From positions 1-58,825 of the forward strand of contig JAHDQE010000079.1 of NCBI GenBank assembly GCA_018433975.1: DNA of 58,825 nt. Reading direction: 5' to 3'. Positions 26,545-35,808 of the stretch are shown in pieces; position 1 is the first letter of the stretch; each line of letters opens with the position of its first letter. The notes under the pieces were generated by a model that was not told the origin of the DNA, did not search any database, and saw only the letters and a list, made by a program, of their open reading frames with translations. The position numbers and the translations under genes are program-made. Origin of the DNA: Ornatilinea sp. (GTDB lineage: Bacteria > Chloroflexota > Anaerolineae > Anaerolineales > Anaerolineaceae).

Positions 26545-27924
26545 ATGAACGAGAAAACAAAATTTATCCTGAATGAGACCGACATCCCGAAATACTGGTA
26601 CAACGCCCTGGCCGACAGCCCGGTTGCCCCGTCACCCGTCCTGAACCCCATTACCCTGGAACCGGTCACCCCGGATTTCCTTAGCGCTATTTTCCCCATG
26701 CCGCTCATTCAGCAGGAAGTCAGCACCGAGCGCTATATCGAGATTCCGGAAGAAGTCCGTGAAATCTACAAACTCTACCGCCCCACGCCGCTCATCCGAG
26801 CACGGCGGCTGGAAAAAGCTCTCGGCACGCCCGCTCACATCTACTACAAATATGAAGGCGCTTCTCCTTCCGGAAGTCACAAGATGAATACCGCCATTCC
26901 TCAGGCCTACTACAACAAGATCAGCGGCACCAAAGCGCTGACCACCGAAACTGGGGCCGGTCAGTGGGGTTCCGCACTTTCCATGGCCTGCCAGTTCTTC
27001 GATATGGATCTGGAAGTTTATATGGTGAAAGTGTCATATAACCAGAAACCCTACCGGCGCTTTTTGATGGAAACTTACGGCGCGCAGGTCTTCGCCAGCC
27101 CTTCCGACCGCACCGACGCCGGTCGGGCCATCCTTGCCGAGCATCCGGACAGTCCCGGAACATTGGGGATCGCCATCTCTGAAGCGGTGGAAGTGGCCGT
27201 CAAATCAGCCGGGCAGAAGAAATACAGCCTCGGCTCCGTTCTCAACCACGTCCTGATCCACCAATCCGTAATCGGAGAAGAGTCCCTCAAACAAATGGAC
27301 ATGGCCGGAGAATATCCGGATGTGGTCATCGGCTGCGTGGGTGGCGGTTCCAATTTCGGCGGGATCGCGTTCCCCTTCCTGCGCGAAAACCTGGTGAATG
27401 GGCGCAAGACCCGGCTGCTGGCGGTAGAACCCACCGCAACCCCTTCTCTTACCAAAGGTGTGTATGCTTTTGATTACGGAGACAGCGCCAAAATGGCTCC
27501 TATAGTTAAGATGCACACCCTCGGGCACGACTTCATGCCTGCTCCAATCCACGCCGGCGGCCTGCGATACCACGGGATGGCCCCCACCCTGTGCACCTTC
27601 TATGATGCCGGATTGATTGAAGCAATCGCCGTAAGACAATTGGGCGTATTTGAAGCCGCTGTGCTCTTCTCTCGCACTGAAGGCATCCTTCCCGCGCCGG
27701 AATCTTCACACGCCATCCGTGGCGCAATCGATGAAGCCCTGGATGCCAAAGAGAAAGGCGAGAAACGGGTAATTCTGTTCAACCTTTCCGGGCACGGACA
27801 TTTTGACCTGACCGCTTACAACGCTTATTTTGAGAACAACCTGGAAGATTATGACTATCCGCAGGAATTGATTAACACCATTCCGGAACATCTCCCACAG
27901 GTAAAACTGGACACTCCTGTCTAG
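26545..27924 (+). CDS. trpB: Tryptophan synthase beta chain, TrpB2 type
   Basis: The 459-residue PLP enzyme condenses indole with serine (or a related substrate) to make tryptophan. It is longer than TrpB1 (about 400 residues) and has the TrpB2 N-terminal extension (IPKYWYNALAD, RPTPLIRARRLEKALG). Key regions are SGSHKMNTA near residue 110 with the PLP lysine, TTETGAGQWGSAL and the phosphate-binding loop CVGGGSN near 257. TrpB2 enzymes usually do not depend on TrpA and are thought to salvage indole. No trpA is present in the window. The start has AAAGGAGAAACACC ahead of ATG. It shares the T-box with trpS and ends before a strong terminator. Confidence 0.95.
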   Translation: MNEKTKFILNETDIPKYWYNALADSPVAPSPVLNPITLEPVTPDFLSAIFPMPLIQQEVSTERYIEIPEEVREIYKLYRPTPLIRARRLEKALGTPAHIYYKYEGASPSGSHKMNTAIPQAYYNKISGTKALTTETGAGQWGSALSMACQFFDMDLEVYMVKVSYNQKPYRRFLMETYGAQVFASPSDRTDAGRAILAEHPDSPGTLGIAISEAVEVAVKSAGQKKYSLGSVLNHVLIHQSVIGEESLKQMDMAGEYPDVVIGCVGGGSNFGGIAFPFLRENLVNGRKTRLLAVEPTATPSLTKGVYAFDYGDSAKMAPIVKMHTLGHDFMPAPIHAGGLRYHGMAPTLCTFYDAGLIEAIAVRQLGVFEAAVLFSRTEGILPAPESSHAIRGAIDEALDAKEKGEKRVILFNLSGHGHFDLTAYNAYFENNLEDYDYPQELINTIPEHLPQVKLDTPV

Positions 27925-27942
27925 ATTTATGTCCCTCCAAAA

Positions 27943-27982
27943 GACCGCCTTCCCAATCTCCGGGAAGGCGGTCGCTGCTTTT
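27943..27982. terminator. Bidirectional terminator between trpB2 and the FIST gene
   Basis: GACCGCCTTCCC (27943-27954) and GGGAAGGCGGTC (27962-27973) form a perfect 12-pair stem with a 7-base loop. A T-rich tail (GCTGCTTTTATT) follows on the plus strand and TTTTGG on the minus strand. It can end both convergent units. Confidence 0.85.
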
Positions 27983-28030
27983 ATTCGGTTTTAAGATATC
28001 GCCTTACGCAAATCTGTTTAGAAACAAGTC

Positions 28031-29185
28031 TTATTTGGAAACGGTGCCAATCAGAACAACTTCGATGTGCTGGTTGTAAAGCGTGATGGCATCGTCCGCT
28101 TTTATTCGGGCGATTTGCCCAAAGGTATAAGCACCCACCAGGGGCACTTCAGGGATCACCTCACGGATCACGGATATTATGCTGTCAGCCTGATCTTCAA
28201 ACAGCATTTGCCAGGCCGCGTCCACAAAGACCAGAGCCGCGATGGGCTGTGCTTCACCCAAACGGGAAACCGCATCACGAGCCGCCTGGGATGCGCCCTG
28301 CAGGCAGGACTGCCGGTCACCTACCATCAAGTATGCTGTCTCACCCTGCATTACCGGTAAATTGACCCGAAAACGCCCATCCACTTCCGCCCACAGCGGG
28401 GCATGGATCGTCAGGGGTTCTTCCTCACCGGATTCCACACCCAGCGGATACAAACGCACCAGTTCGTTCAATGGCGGAAAAGCCCAATCTCTTGCTGGGT
28501 AGCCAAAAGCGTATTCGTAAACTTCCGCCGGGGAACTTCCATCCAGTTCAGCCAGCCATAGCTCCTCGGCTTTGGTAATCCGGTAGGTTTTTCCAACCGA
28601 GTTCCAACCGCTCCCCACTCCGCAGGCCATCCGGAATCGTTCACCTAACACCAGCGCGGAGACTCCACCTTGCCGCACCTGATCACCGCCAAGCTGAAAG
28701 GTTTTACCCTTAATCCGCAGACCCGAAGCAAGCCCGCCATAAACCGGCAGGGATTGTTTTTCCAGCAAACCGGATACCGTTTTAGGAAGCGGGCTATAAC
28801 CATCCGCTGCCAGAAGCACACCGGTGAGGTTTGAGGTCTCCAAAGCCTGTTGAAATGTCTCCATTGAGTCTTTATTTTTTCCGGTAAACGAGAAAGCCCC
28901 GGAAGAAAGCCTTGTACCGCTGAGGATCAGCACGACCACAGAATGAGGCTGTTCACCATCGGCAGTCAGTACACCAATGGTGCTGAAACCCCACAAGGGA
29001 ACATTCGGCAGCAAGGGCACAAGACTCCGGGTGATTTCTTCCAGATCAAACTCCTGTGCCGCCAGAACAATCACTGCAACCGGGCGGGCCGTACCCATCT
29101 GATCCAGAGCACGCTCCGCTGCAATACGCGCTGCCTCACGGCTGTTCAATGCTTTACCAACGCCCCATGCTGCGCCTCGCACCAT
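28031..29185 (-). CDS. FIST domain sensor protein
   Basis: The 384-residue soluble protein has the FIST N domain (VAVIVLAAQEFDLEEI, WGFSTIGVLTADGE, VYGGLASGL) in residues 30-210 and the FIST C domain (AEVYEYAFG, MVGDRQSCLQGA, ALVFVDAAWQMLFE, VGAYTFGQIA) in residues 215-384. FIST domains are sensory modules thought to bind small ligands such as amino acids. They usually occur as partners of histidine kinases, methyltransferase chemoreceptors or diguanylate cyclases. Here the gene follows the large histidine kinase after 19 bases, with a strong AAGGAGGTAGATC ribosome-binding site. It probably supplies an input signal to that kinase. The ligand is unknown. Confidence 0.88.
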   Translation of the reverse strand: MVRGAAWGVGKALNSREAARIAAERALDQMGTARPVAVIVLAAQEFDLEEITRSLVPLLPNVPLWGFSTIGVLTADGEQPHSVVVLILSGTRLSSGAFSFTGKNKDSMETFQQALETSNLTGVLLAADGYSPLPKTVSGLLEKQSLPVYGGLASGLRIKGKTFQLGGDQVRQGGVSALVLGERFRMACGVGSGWNSVGKTYRITKAEELWLAELDGSSPAEVYEYAFGYPARDWAFPPLNELVRLYPLGVESGEEEPLTIHAPLWAEVDGRFRVNLPVMQGETAYLMVGDRQSCLQGASQAARDAVSRLGEAQPIAALVFVDAAWQMLFEDQADSIISVIREVIPEVPLVGAYTFGQIARIKADDAITLYNQHIEVVLIGTVSK

Positions 29186-29204
29186 GATCTACCTCCTTGA
29201 CCGC

Positions 29205-32200
29205 TTATTCCGCAATCGGAATCGTGAAATGGAAGGTTGTTCCTTCCCGGAACATACTTTCAAACCAGATCTGGCCACCCTGAGCTTCAACCAGGCTTTT
29301 AGTGATATTCAGGCCAAGGCCTGTACCAGGCGCTTCACGCGTTTTGGGGTCTTCAGACCGGAAGAATTTGGTGAAGATTTTCTTCTGGTCTTCCTCACTG
29401 ATTCCAATCCCGTTATCTTTAACCCAAAAATGGAGCACCTGTTTGGCCCCTGCCGGATCCCATTGATTCTCACTGGCTTCAGCGGAAACAATCAATTTAC
29501 CGCCTTCCGGTGTATATTTACAGGAATTGCTGATGAAGTTGGTAACAATCTGCACCAGACGCCCTTTATCCGCCCAAGCAGCAGGAAGTTCGGCAGGCAG
29601 TTCGACTGAAATCTCCTGATTCTTTTCTTCCAGCATACGCCTCAAGGAACGCAGCACTTCTTCTACCACATCCTTAATATCCACCGCAGCAAAATCAAAT
29701 CGGAGCCGCCCGGCTTCAATCTTTGAAACATCATTCAAATCAGAAACCAGAATAGTCATTCGTTCCACGTTTGAACGGATCGTGTTGAGGAAATTCTTCT
29801 GCGGATCCGTGATCGGACCGACCGCCCCGGCTGCCAGTAGTTCCGTATAGCCCTTAATCGAGGTCATTGGGTTCTTCAATTCATGGGATACAAATGAAAC
29901 AAAGTCACTCTTGGCATCATTTGCTTGTTGGACCTCATCATAAAGCTGGGCATTCGAGATAGCTATAGAAGCCCGGTCACTTAAACGGACCAAAAAATTG
30001 ATCATTTCCTCCGACATGCGTTGTTCATCTGTTCGGTTTTCCAATACCAGCAGGCCCATTGTGGTGGTCTCGCGCCGAATGGGAAGAACGATTTGTTGCT
30101 TGGCATCTCTAAGAAAGAAAGGTCCATTGCCATCTCCCGCTGCAATTTGGCGCGGAGCCCCACTTTCAATGACCTGTGCAAATTTATACTGCTCCAGAGA
30201 AACCAATGCCCGTTCAAATGGCTGTAATTCCTCGGCATAACCATAAACCTCTTTCAACTCCAGCCCATCTTCCCTTACCAACCCCAAAAAACCTGCCTCC
30301 GCGCCGGATTGGCGCAGCGCCCACTCCAGCGTGATACGCATGGCACGGCCCGATTCGAGGCTGGCGTTCAGATCCCTGTCAATACGCTGCATCACCGAAA
30401 GCTCTTCCACACGCGATGCAAGCGCCTGGTCGGTCATGGTGTACAATCGTGCATTCTCAATGGCTACCGCAGCCTGAGCTGCGAACGACGCCAATAAATT
30501 TTGATCATCCCGGACAAAGGGTAAGCCATCTTTACGATTGACAACTTCAATCACACCCAACAGACGGTCTTTCACCAGCAGCGGCACAACCAGCAGTCCT
30601 CTGCTGTCAAACCCGGTCTCTTTATCCGTATCTGCAAACCATTTTTCCGATTCCTGGGTATTGTTAACAATCACCGGGAGACGAGTCCCAACAGATTGTC
30701 CAACCACACCGGTATTGGAGGGCATACGCCGGTTTACAAGCTGCTCCGCCACAGGACCAACTGCGACCCGAAAGACAAGCTCGTCCGTTCCTTCATCTAA
30801 CAGGAGCAAGCTGCCTGCTTCACAATTGAGGATATCCACAGCACTCTGAAGGATATTCTGCAAAAGGGGTTCCAATTCCAGTGTAGAACTGAGCTGGCGG
30901 GTCATTTCATTTAAAGTCGCAAGTTGACGTGCTCTGCGCTCCGTCTCTTCCAGTAAACGTGCTTTAACAATCGCACCGGCTGCCTGATCTGCAATAGATT
31001 GGAGCAGGCCAAGCTGCTCATGGTTGAACACCGTGTTATCACTCCGCCGCCCAAGGCTCAACGCACCAATTGTTCCCGCTCCGGCGTTGAGAGGCACACA
31101 CATCCATGCATACACGTCTGTTTCAGGTGGAACCAGCCCCCGGGTGGAATATGCCTGAGCCAGATGGTCCGTGATCAGTGAATGACCTTCCTCCAGAACA
31201 ATCCCTTCCAAATAAGTATCGGATCTAAAAGGTATATTTTCCCGGTTTCCATACCGCTCATCGTTTTCTACATAGAAGATCCATTCCGACAGGCCCGTTT
31301 CCTGGTTCTTCAGCATAATATGAAAATCATCAGCCTGGATCAGATTGTTGGTCTGAGCAGAAATTAATTCAAGAATATCATCCAGAGACAGCGTGATGTT
31401 GATTCCCTGCGCAATGCGGGAGAGGATATTCATCTCCTGGACTCGATTCTCCATATTGGCTACTACCTGTGCTCTTTCAATTGCCAACGCGGCCTGATCG
31501 CCAAGCGCATCCAGAAATGTCAGCTCATGTGCAGAATAGTCCTGTCCTGAACGACGTTTTCCGAGGGCAATCCACCCTGCCAGGCGCTGGTTCCCCGGAA
31601 GCGGTACAAAAATATTTGTGTCCAGAATTTCCAAACGGCTTTTTTCTTTCTGCAGTGCCACAGGTATTGAAGCAAATGTAGAAAGTGTGAAAGGAGCTTT
31701 TCGATCTTCCAGTACACTCACCAGCGGACTGGACCGGCCGAATTGAATGTCACTGGTCGGACGCCCATTCTCATCCTCAAAAGCAATATATTGCTCACTG
31801 CGAGAGTCATAAATAAAAATATGAAAACGCTGTGGTGAAAGCGAATGGTCTATGTATTCTCGAAGAAGTTTGATGATGCCGCTTACTTCAACCACCGTAG
31901 ACAGGTCCCCACTGAAAGTTTGCAGCCGGTCCTGATAAGCTTTTTCCCCCTGAAAGAAAGCGCCATCAACCGTTTTCTCCAACTGCTTCCGAACAGGGTC
32001 AAAAAGGACTGCCAGGATGAAAACAGCCAATCCAACAATCAATGGCGATCCCGGCGGTATTAAATTTTTCAAGACAATGCCCGCTCCGGCAACCAACAAA
32101 GCATAGCCTCCCATTACCAGTACCACCATCAATCCGTAAAGAACGGCCCGGCTGAAGAAAAAATCTGTTCGGAAGACGCGATAGCGTTGGATCATAAACG

Positions 32201-33230
32201 CTGTCAGGATAGGAAAGACAGCAAGTGGAAACATGAGGAAAGGCGAAAAAGTAATCGCTTTTCCGAAAATCGGATAAGCGATCATCCAGATGGATAGTGG
32301 AACAAAGGATAAAACTGCTCCTATCAGAATCAGCCGGATCTGCTCACGCTCCATTGCAGAAGCAAATTTCAATCTTCGAATCGCAAGCCATCCCAGGGTA
32401 AACAGCAGCGCCCCGCCCGTGAAGAAATATGCCACCTTTTGGGCAGAAGAATAATTGAGTGGCTGCCCCATGTTAAATAACTTCGAGAAAGCATTTGCGG
32501 ACAAAATTAAAGCTAATACATACCCCATATATCGCAAATAGGGATGGTCAAAAACAATTGGATCTTCCTTTGGAAAGGTAAATGCAAGTTCAATTAATGC
32601 TCCCCCTGCCAGAGGCACCGCCAGCGTCCATAAATAAATCAGGCGGTGAGTCGTGTAAAGATCAAAAATACCCGCCACCGCCACCGCCGTGGACACTGAA
32701 AAAACCGCAAAGGATCGCCCGGTAGTCAGGTTTCGTCGAACGGTAAAAACCCACAAACCACTTATAAGGTAAACCACACCTATAAAATAAGGAAAATAGA
32801 AATAGGCCCACCGGTCCCTTTCAGGCATCCGGATCAATTCCAGTTGATACGCCTTCACATCGCCACCAGCGGTGAGGACAGTAGCGGTAACCGAATCGCC
32901 GATCTGATATTTTGCCAGTGCTGTTTCCAATTGTTCAGCATCCAAAACAGATTCCTCACCCAGCGTCAAAAGCTGATCCCCAAATTGCAGCCCCTGATTG
33001 TGTGCTGACCAGAGCGATGGATGCTCCATTGAAGCAGCATTATTGAAAACCATGTTTTGCTCAATAAAACCACCCGGAAATGGCAGGCTCATCCAATGTC
33101 CGGCAAGGATTGGAAATGCAACAAACGCCAGCAAAGCAATCGTCAGAAGGAACAATACCAACCCCTGTCCTATGGCATCCCAGACATCAGGTACTGTCTT
33201 GGTCCTTTTTAACTGTTCATTTTTTTTCAT
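29205..33230 (-). CDS. Membrane histidine kinase with PDZ-like, multi-TM and four GAF domains
   Basis: The 1341-residue protein has an N-terminal helix, an extracytoplasmic PDZ-like domain (about residues 65-135; HNQGLQFGDQLLTLG), about eight membrane segments (140-400), four GAF-type domains (about 430-580, 620-765, 790-940 and 965-1100), a HisKA domain with phosphoacceptor SFVSHELKNPMTS near 1117, and a HATPase domain with N-box NFISNSCKYTPEGG, DNGIGIS and GTGLGLNITKS. It would autophosphorylate on His in response to signals from GAF ligands or the membrane part. No response regulator gene is next to it; the only partner is the FIST gene downstream. Its promoter region lies in the divergent gap. 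Confidence 0.92.
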   Translation of the reverse strand: MKKNEQLKRTKTVPDVWDAIGQGLVLFLLTIALLAFVAFPILAGHWMSLPFPGGFIEQNMVFNNAASMEHPSLWSAHNQGLQFGDQLLTLGEESVLDAEQLETALAKYQIGDSVTATVLTAGGDVKAYQLELIRMPERDRWAYFYFPYFIGVVYLISGLWVFTVRRNLTTGRSFAVFSVSTAVAVAGIFDLYTTHRLIYLWTLAVPLAGGALIELAFTFPKEDPIVFDHPYLRYMGYVLALILSANAFSKLFNMGQPLNYSSAQKVAYFFTGGALLFTLGWLAIRRLKFASAMEREQIRLILIGAVLSFVPLSIWMIAYPIFGKAITFSPFLMFPLAVFPILTAFMIQRYRVFRTDFFFSRAVLYGLMVVLVMGGYALLVAGAGIVLKNLIPPGSPLIVGLAVFILAVLFDPVRKQLEKTVDGAFFQGEKAYQDRLQTFSGDLSTVVEVSGIIKLLREYIDHSLSPQRFHIFIYDSRSEQYIAFEDENGRPTSDIQFGRSSPLVSVLEDRKAPFTLSTFASIPVALQKEKSRLEILDTNIFVPLPGNQRLAGWIALGKRRSGQDYSAHELTFLDALGDQAALAIERAQVVANMENRVQEMNILSRIAQGINITLSLDDILELISAQTNNLIQADDFHIMLKNQETGLSEWIFYVENDERYGNRENIPFRSDTYLEGIVLEEGHSLITDHLAQAYSTRGLVPPETDVYAWMCVPLNAGAGTIGALSLGRRSDNTVFNHEQLGLLQSIADQAAGAIVKARLLEETERRARQLATLNEMTRQLSSTLELEPLLQNILQSAVDILNCEAGSLLLLDEGTDELVFRVAVGPVAEQLVNRRMPSNTGVVGQSVGTRLPVIVNNTQESEKWFADTDKETGFDSRGLLVVPLLVKDRLLGVIEVVNRKDGLPFVRDDQNLLASFAAQAAVAIENARLYTMTDQALASRVEELSVMQRIDRDLNASLESGRAMRITLEWALRQSGAEAGFLGLVREDGLELKEVYGYAEELQPFERALVSLEQYKFAQVIESGAPRQIAAGDGNGPFFLRDAKQQIVLPIRRETTTMGLLVLENRTDEQRMSEEMINFLVRLSDRASIAISNAQLYDEVQQANDAKSDFVSFVSHELKNPMTSIKGYTELLAAGAVGPITDPQKNFLNTIRSNVERMTILVSDLNDVSKIEAGRLRFDFAAVDIKDVVEEVLRSLRRMLEEKNQEISVELPAELPAAWADKGRLVQIVTNFISNSCKYTPEGGKLIVSAEASENQWDPAGAKQVLHFWVKDNGIGISEEDQKKIFTKFFRSEDPKTREAPGTGLGLNITKSLVEAQGGQIWFESMFREGTTFHFTIPIAE

Positions 33231-33297
33231 AGAGATCTTCTTGAAAGCGGGGAGTATCCAACCTGAATTTAGATATCCAATATCAGAAATTTTTAGT

Positions 33298-33303
33298 ATT
33301 ATA
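33298..33303 (-). promoter_or_regulatory. -10 box candidate for the histidine kinase-FIST unit
   Basis: On the minus strand a perfect TATAAT lies 68 bases upstream of the kinase ATG. A -35 match at the right distance is weak (GAGATT). It is the only convincing -10 element on this side of the divergent gap of about 235 bases, which holds no gene. Confidence 0.5.
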
Positions 33304-33429
33304 CCTTTTTTAAGATCGTAAATCTCCTTTCACCGTCTCTTTATCGCTACGCTTTCAAAATTGAAAAGTCGATTTCCCTAAGAAGAGAATACTCACACCT
33401 TTACACACTTTATGAAACAGAAGTATCGC

Positions 33430-33458
33430 TGGAATTTTCTGATTTTCATCGCTATACT
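33430..33458 (+). promoter_or_regulatory. Promoter candidate giving a nearly leaderless mRNA
   Basis: A TATACT -10 box at 33453-33458, with weak -35 TGGAAT at 33430-33435 and a 17-base spacer, ends only 8 bases before the ATG at 33467. No ribosome-binding site is present ahead of this ATG. Confidence 0.45.
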
Positions 33459-33466
33459 CATATTAA

Positions 33467-35722
33467 ATGAAAAACGATGTTTCAACTCCCTACCAAATCG
33501 GTCTGCCGGCGACAACTCAACTGCCCCTGGCACGCTTTCTCCCGGTGGTACCGGATCAGATCCTCACGCATTGGTTAAAGAAAAAATTCTCTCCCCAAAG
33601 CTGGGTGCTGGATCCATTCGGGGTCAACCCCGCGCTGCCGATTGAAGCGGCACGTGCTGGCTGCCGGGTGCTGGTAACCAGCAATAATCCGGTAAGCAGC
33701 TTACTGCTGGAGGTCATGGCACGTGCGCCTCAAAAAACCGAGCTGCTCCATATGCTGGCTGATTTCGCCTCAATCCGAAAAGGCTCTGAGCGATTAGAAG
33801 TCCACCTCAGTTCTCTTTACCTGACGCACTGCGAAGAGTGCAAGCGGTCAATCCCCGTTGAAGCATTCCTCTGGAAACGGGAAGAAGAAGCACCTTATGC
33901 CCGGCTGTACCGCTGCCCACATTGCGGCGATTCGGGGGAGTATCCTATCACTCCCGCCGACCTGGAAAATCTATCCTCCCTGGGGAGCGGACGACTTCAT
34001 CACGCCAGGGCGCTGGAACGGGTCAATGTTGGAGACCCGAAAACGTTGGAAGGAGCTGAAGAAGCTTTATCCAAATACCTGCCACGCTCGTTATATTTTA
34101 TCTTTACCATTATCAACAAAATTGAGGGAATGCCCATCTCGCCAGACCAACGAGACCTGCTGATCGCGATGACTCTTCTGGTTTGCGACCGCGGCAATAC
34201 CCTCTGGCCCTGGCCGGCATCCCGGAGCCACCCTCGCCAGCTCCTTACCCCGCCCCAGTTCCGTGAAAACAACCTCTGGACCGCTCTGGAAGAATCCATT
34301 GAAATCTTGAGCCAATCCCAGGCTCCAGTTCCTTTAACCGAATGGCCCGATCTGCCTCCCCCGGAGGGCGGAATCTGTCTGTATAAAGGTAAGCTAAAAA
34401 ACATCCTTCCACTCCCCAAAGAAATCAATATTCAAGGGGCCTTCATGGGCATTCCCCGCTCCAGCCAGGCATTTTGGGCACTATGTGCCATGTGGTCCGG
34501 ATGGATCTGGGGACCAGAAGCTGTTTTACCCCTGAAAAGCTCGCTGGAACGGCAGCGTTATGTGTGGAATTGGCACGCAGTGGCCCTGCACAGCATTTTC
34601 AGAGCGATGCGGGGAGCCGCTGAGGAATCCCCTTTCCCCATTTTTGCGGTTCAACCCGAGCTGACCCCGGGCTTTCTTTCCGCTTCTATAATAGGTGCCG
34701 CAGCCGCAGATTTCAACCTGAAAGGCATTGCATTAAATGAAAAAGAAAACACTGCACAGCTTTATTGGTCACCCGCAGAATACACCACCCCGGCCTCTGA
34801 AATCAAAGTGGGGAGAACTGGTGCAGATGCTGTAACAGATCACCTTAAAATGCGTGCAGAACCTGCCAGCTATATATCTCTGCATGCTGCTATTCTTTCT
34901 ACCCTTGCCGAGAAGCACATGCTTCCAGGTTCCCAACAGAGATTGCCTTACGACACACTCAGCCAGCTTCATACCCGGTTTGACGAACTGTTTGAAAGAC
35001 CGGGATTTCTCAAGCGTTATGAAAGCACAGCGAAAACGCCTCAAACCGGCATGTATTGGCTGCGGGAAATCCCCTCTACTTTTCACCTTCCTTTGATGGA
35101 TAAAATTGAAATGGCGGCCATTCAATATTTGATGAACCAGAATGGAGTGGTGTCCTTTGAAGCGCTCTACCAATCCTTATGCGAGAAATTTACGGGGTTG
35201 CTTACCCCCGATCCCGAATTGATCAAGATGTGCCTGGATTCTTACTGCACGCCCATACCGGGCACATCGGGCCAATGGCAGCTCAATCCAAACGAGACCT
35301 CCGCATCCCGTCAAAAGGATGTAAACGAAGTTTCAGAATTACTGTATCAATTAGGACTTAAATTTGGTTTTTCATCACAAAAAGGGCCTCCCTTACTGTG
35401 GGTGGAGAACAGCACCGAACCGGCATACTGCATTCATTGCTTTGCCTCCAGCATTGTCAGCCGTTTTATCCAGCAGGCGCAGCCGGTTCCACCGGAACGC
35501 TGTATCCTTGTGCTGCCGGGAAGCCGTTCCCGCCTGTTGGAATATAAGCTCCAGCACAATCCCTATCTGGCAGAGCAAGCAGCACAGGGATGGCGTATTG
35601 TAAAATTCCGCCATATTCGGCGTCTGGCCGAGCGAGAGAACCTGACCCGGCCTTTATGGGAAACCCTGTTGAATATGGACCCACCTACCTGGGAGCAGCC
35701 CATGCAGCTTCCCATCCTGTGA
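33467..35722 (+). CDS. DNA-methylase-like fold protein with zinc knuckle, function unknown
   Basis: The 751-residue protein starts like beta-class DNA methyltransferases of the DUF1156 kind: LPLARFLPVVPDQILTHWL, then motif I as VLDPFGVNPALPIEAARAGC near residue 50, and SNNPVSSLLLEVMA as the acidic/Asn strand-2 end. A CxxC pair (HCEEC near 121, RCPHCG near 150) suggests a zinc ribbon. A segment DLLIAMTLLVCDRGNTLWPW matches the region before the catalytic motif. At the place of the expected DPPY-type motif (about residue 327) the sequence reads MGIPRSSQAFWALCAMW. So the SAM fold may persist but methyl transfer is doubtful. It is a monocistronic gene without visible ribosome-binding site, and no restriction gene is nearby. 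Confidence 0.6.
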   Translation: MKNDVSTPYQIGLPATTQLPLARFLPVVPDQILTHWLKKKFSPQSWVLDPFGVNPALPIEAARAGCRVLVTSNNPVSSLLLEVMARAPQKTELLHMLADFASIRKGSERLEVHLSSLYLTHCEECKRSIPVEAFLWKREEEAPYARLYRCPHCGDSGEYPITPADLENLSSLGSGRLHHARALERVNVGDPKTLEGAEEALSKYLPRSLYFIFTIINKIEGMPISPDQRDLLIAMTLLVCDRGNTLWPWPASRSHPRQLLTPPQFRENNLWTALEESIEILSQSQAPVPLTEWPDLPPPEGGICLYKGKLKNILPLPKEINIQGAFMGIPRSSQAFWALCAMWSGWIWGPEAVLPLKSSLERQRYVWNWHAVALHSIFRAMRGAAEESPFPIFAVQPELTPGFLSASIIGAAAADFNLKGIALNEKENTAQLYWSPAEYTTPASEIKVGRTGADAVTDHLKMRAEPASYISLHAAILSTLAEKHMLPGSQQRLPYDTLSQLHTRFDELFERPGFLKRYESTAKTPQTGMYWLREIPSTFHLPLMDKIEMAAIQYLMNQNGVVSFEALYQSLCEKFTGLLTPDPELIKMCLDSYCTPIPGTSGQWQLNPNETSASRQKDVNEVSELLYQLGLKFGFSSQKGPPLLWVENSTEPAYCIHCFASSIVSRFIQQAQPVPPERCILVLPGSRSRLLEYKLQHNPYLAEQAAQGWRIVKFRHIRRLAERENLTRPLWETLLNMDPPTWEQPMQLPIL

Positions 35723-35732
35723 CCCTTTAACA

Positions 35733-35759
35733 ACAAAGCAGCCTCATCGGCTGCTTTGT
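35733..35759. terminator. Bidirectional terminator between methylase-like and PBP genes
   Basis: ACAAAGCAGC (35733-35742) and GCTGCTTTGT (35750-35759) form a perfect 10-pair stem with a 7-base loop, 10 bases after the methylase-like stop. The following bases are TCTCATT on the plus strand and TGTTGTT on the minus strand, so the U-tracts are modest. Confidence 0.7.
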
Positions 35760-35808
35760 CTCATTATCATTCCACCAAACGTTCTGCAAAAGATAATTGG
35801 CATATCCT

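Noticed and set aside
27205..27639. A 144-codon frame on the minus strand within trpB2
   Set aside because: It lies wholly opposite a strongly conserved coding region, has no ribosome-binding site and its composition follows the third-position bias of trpB2.
33467..35722. A restriction-modification or phage-defence island around the methylase-like gene
   Set aside because: The neighbours are a histidine kinase and a penicillin-binding protein; no nuclease, helicase or specificity gene is present.
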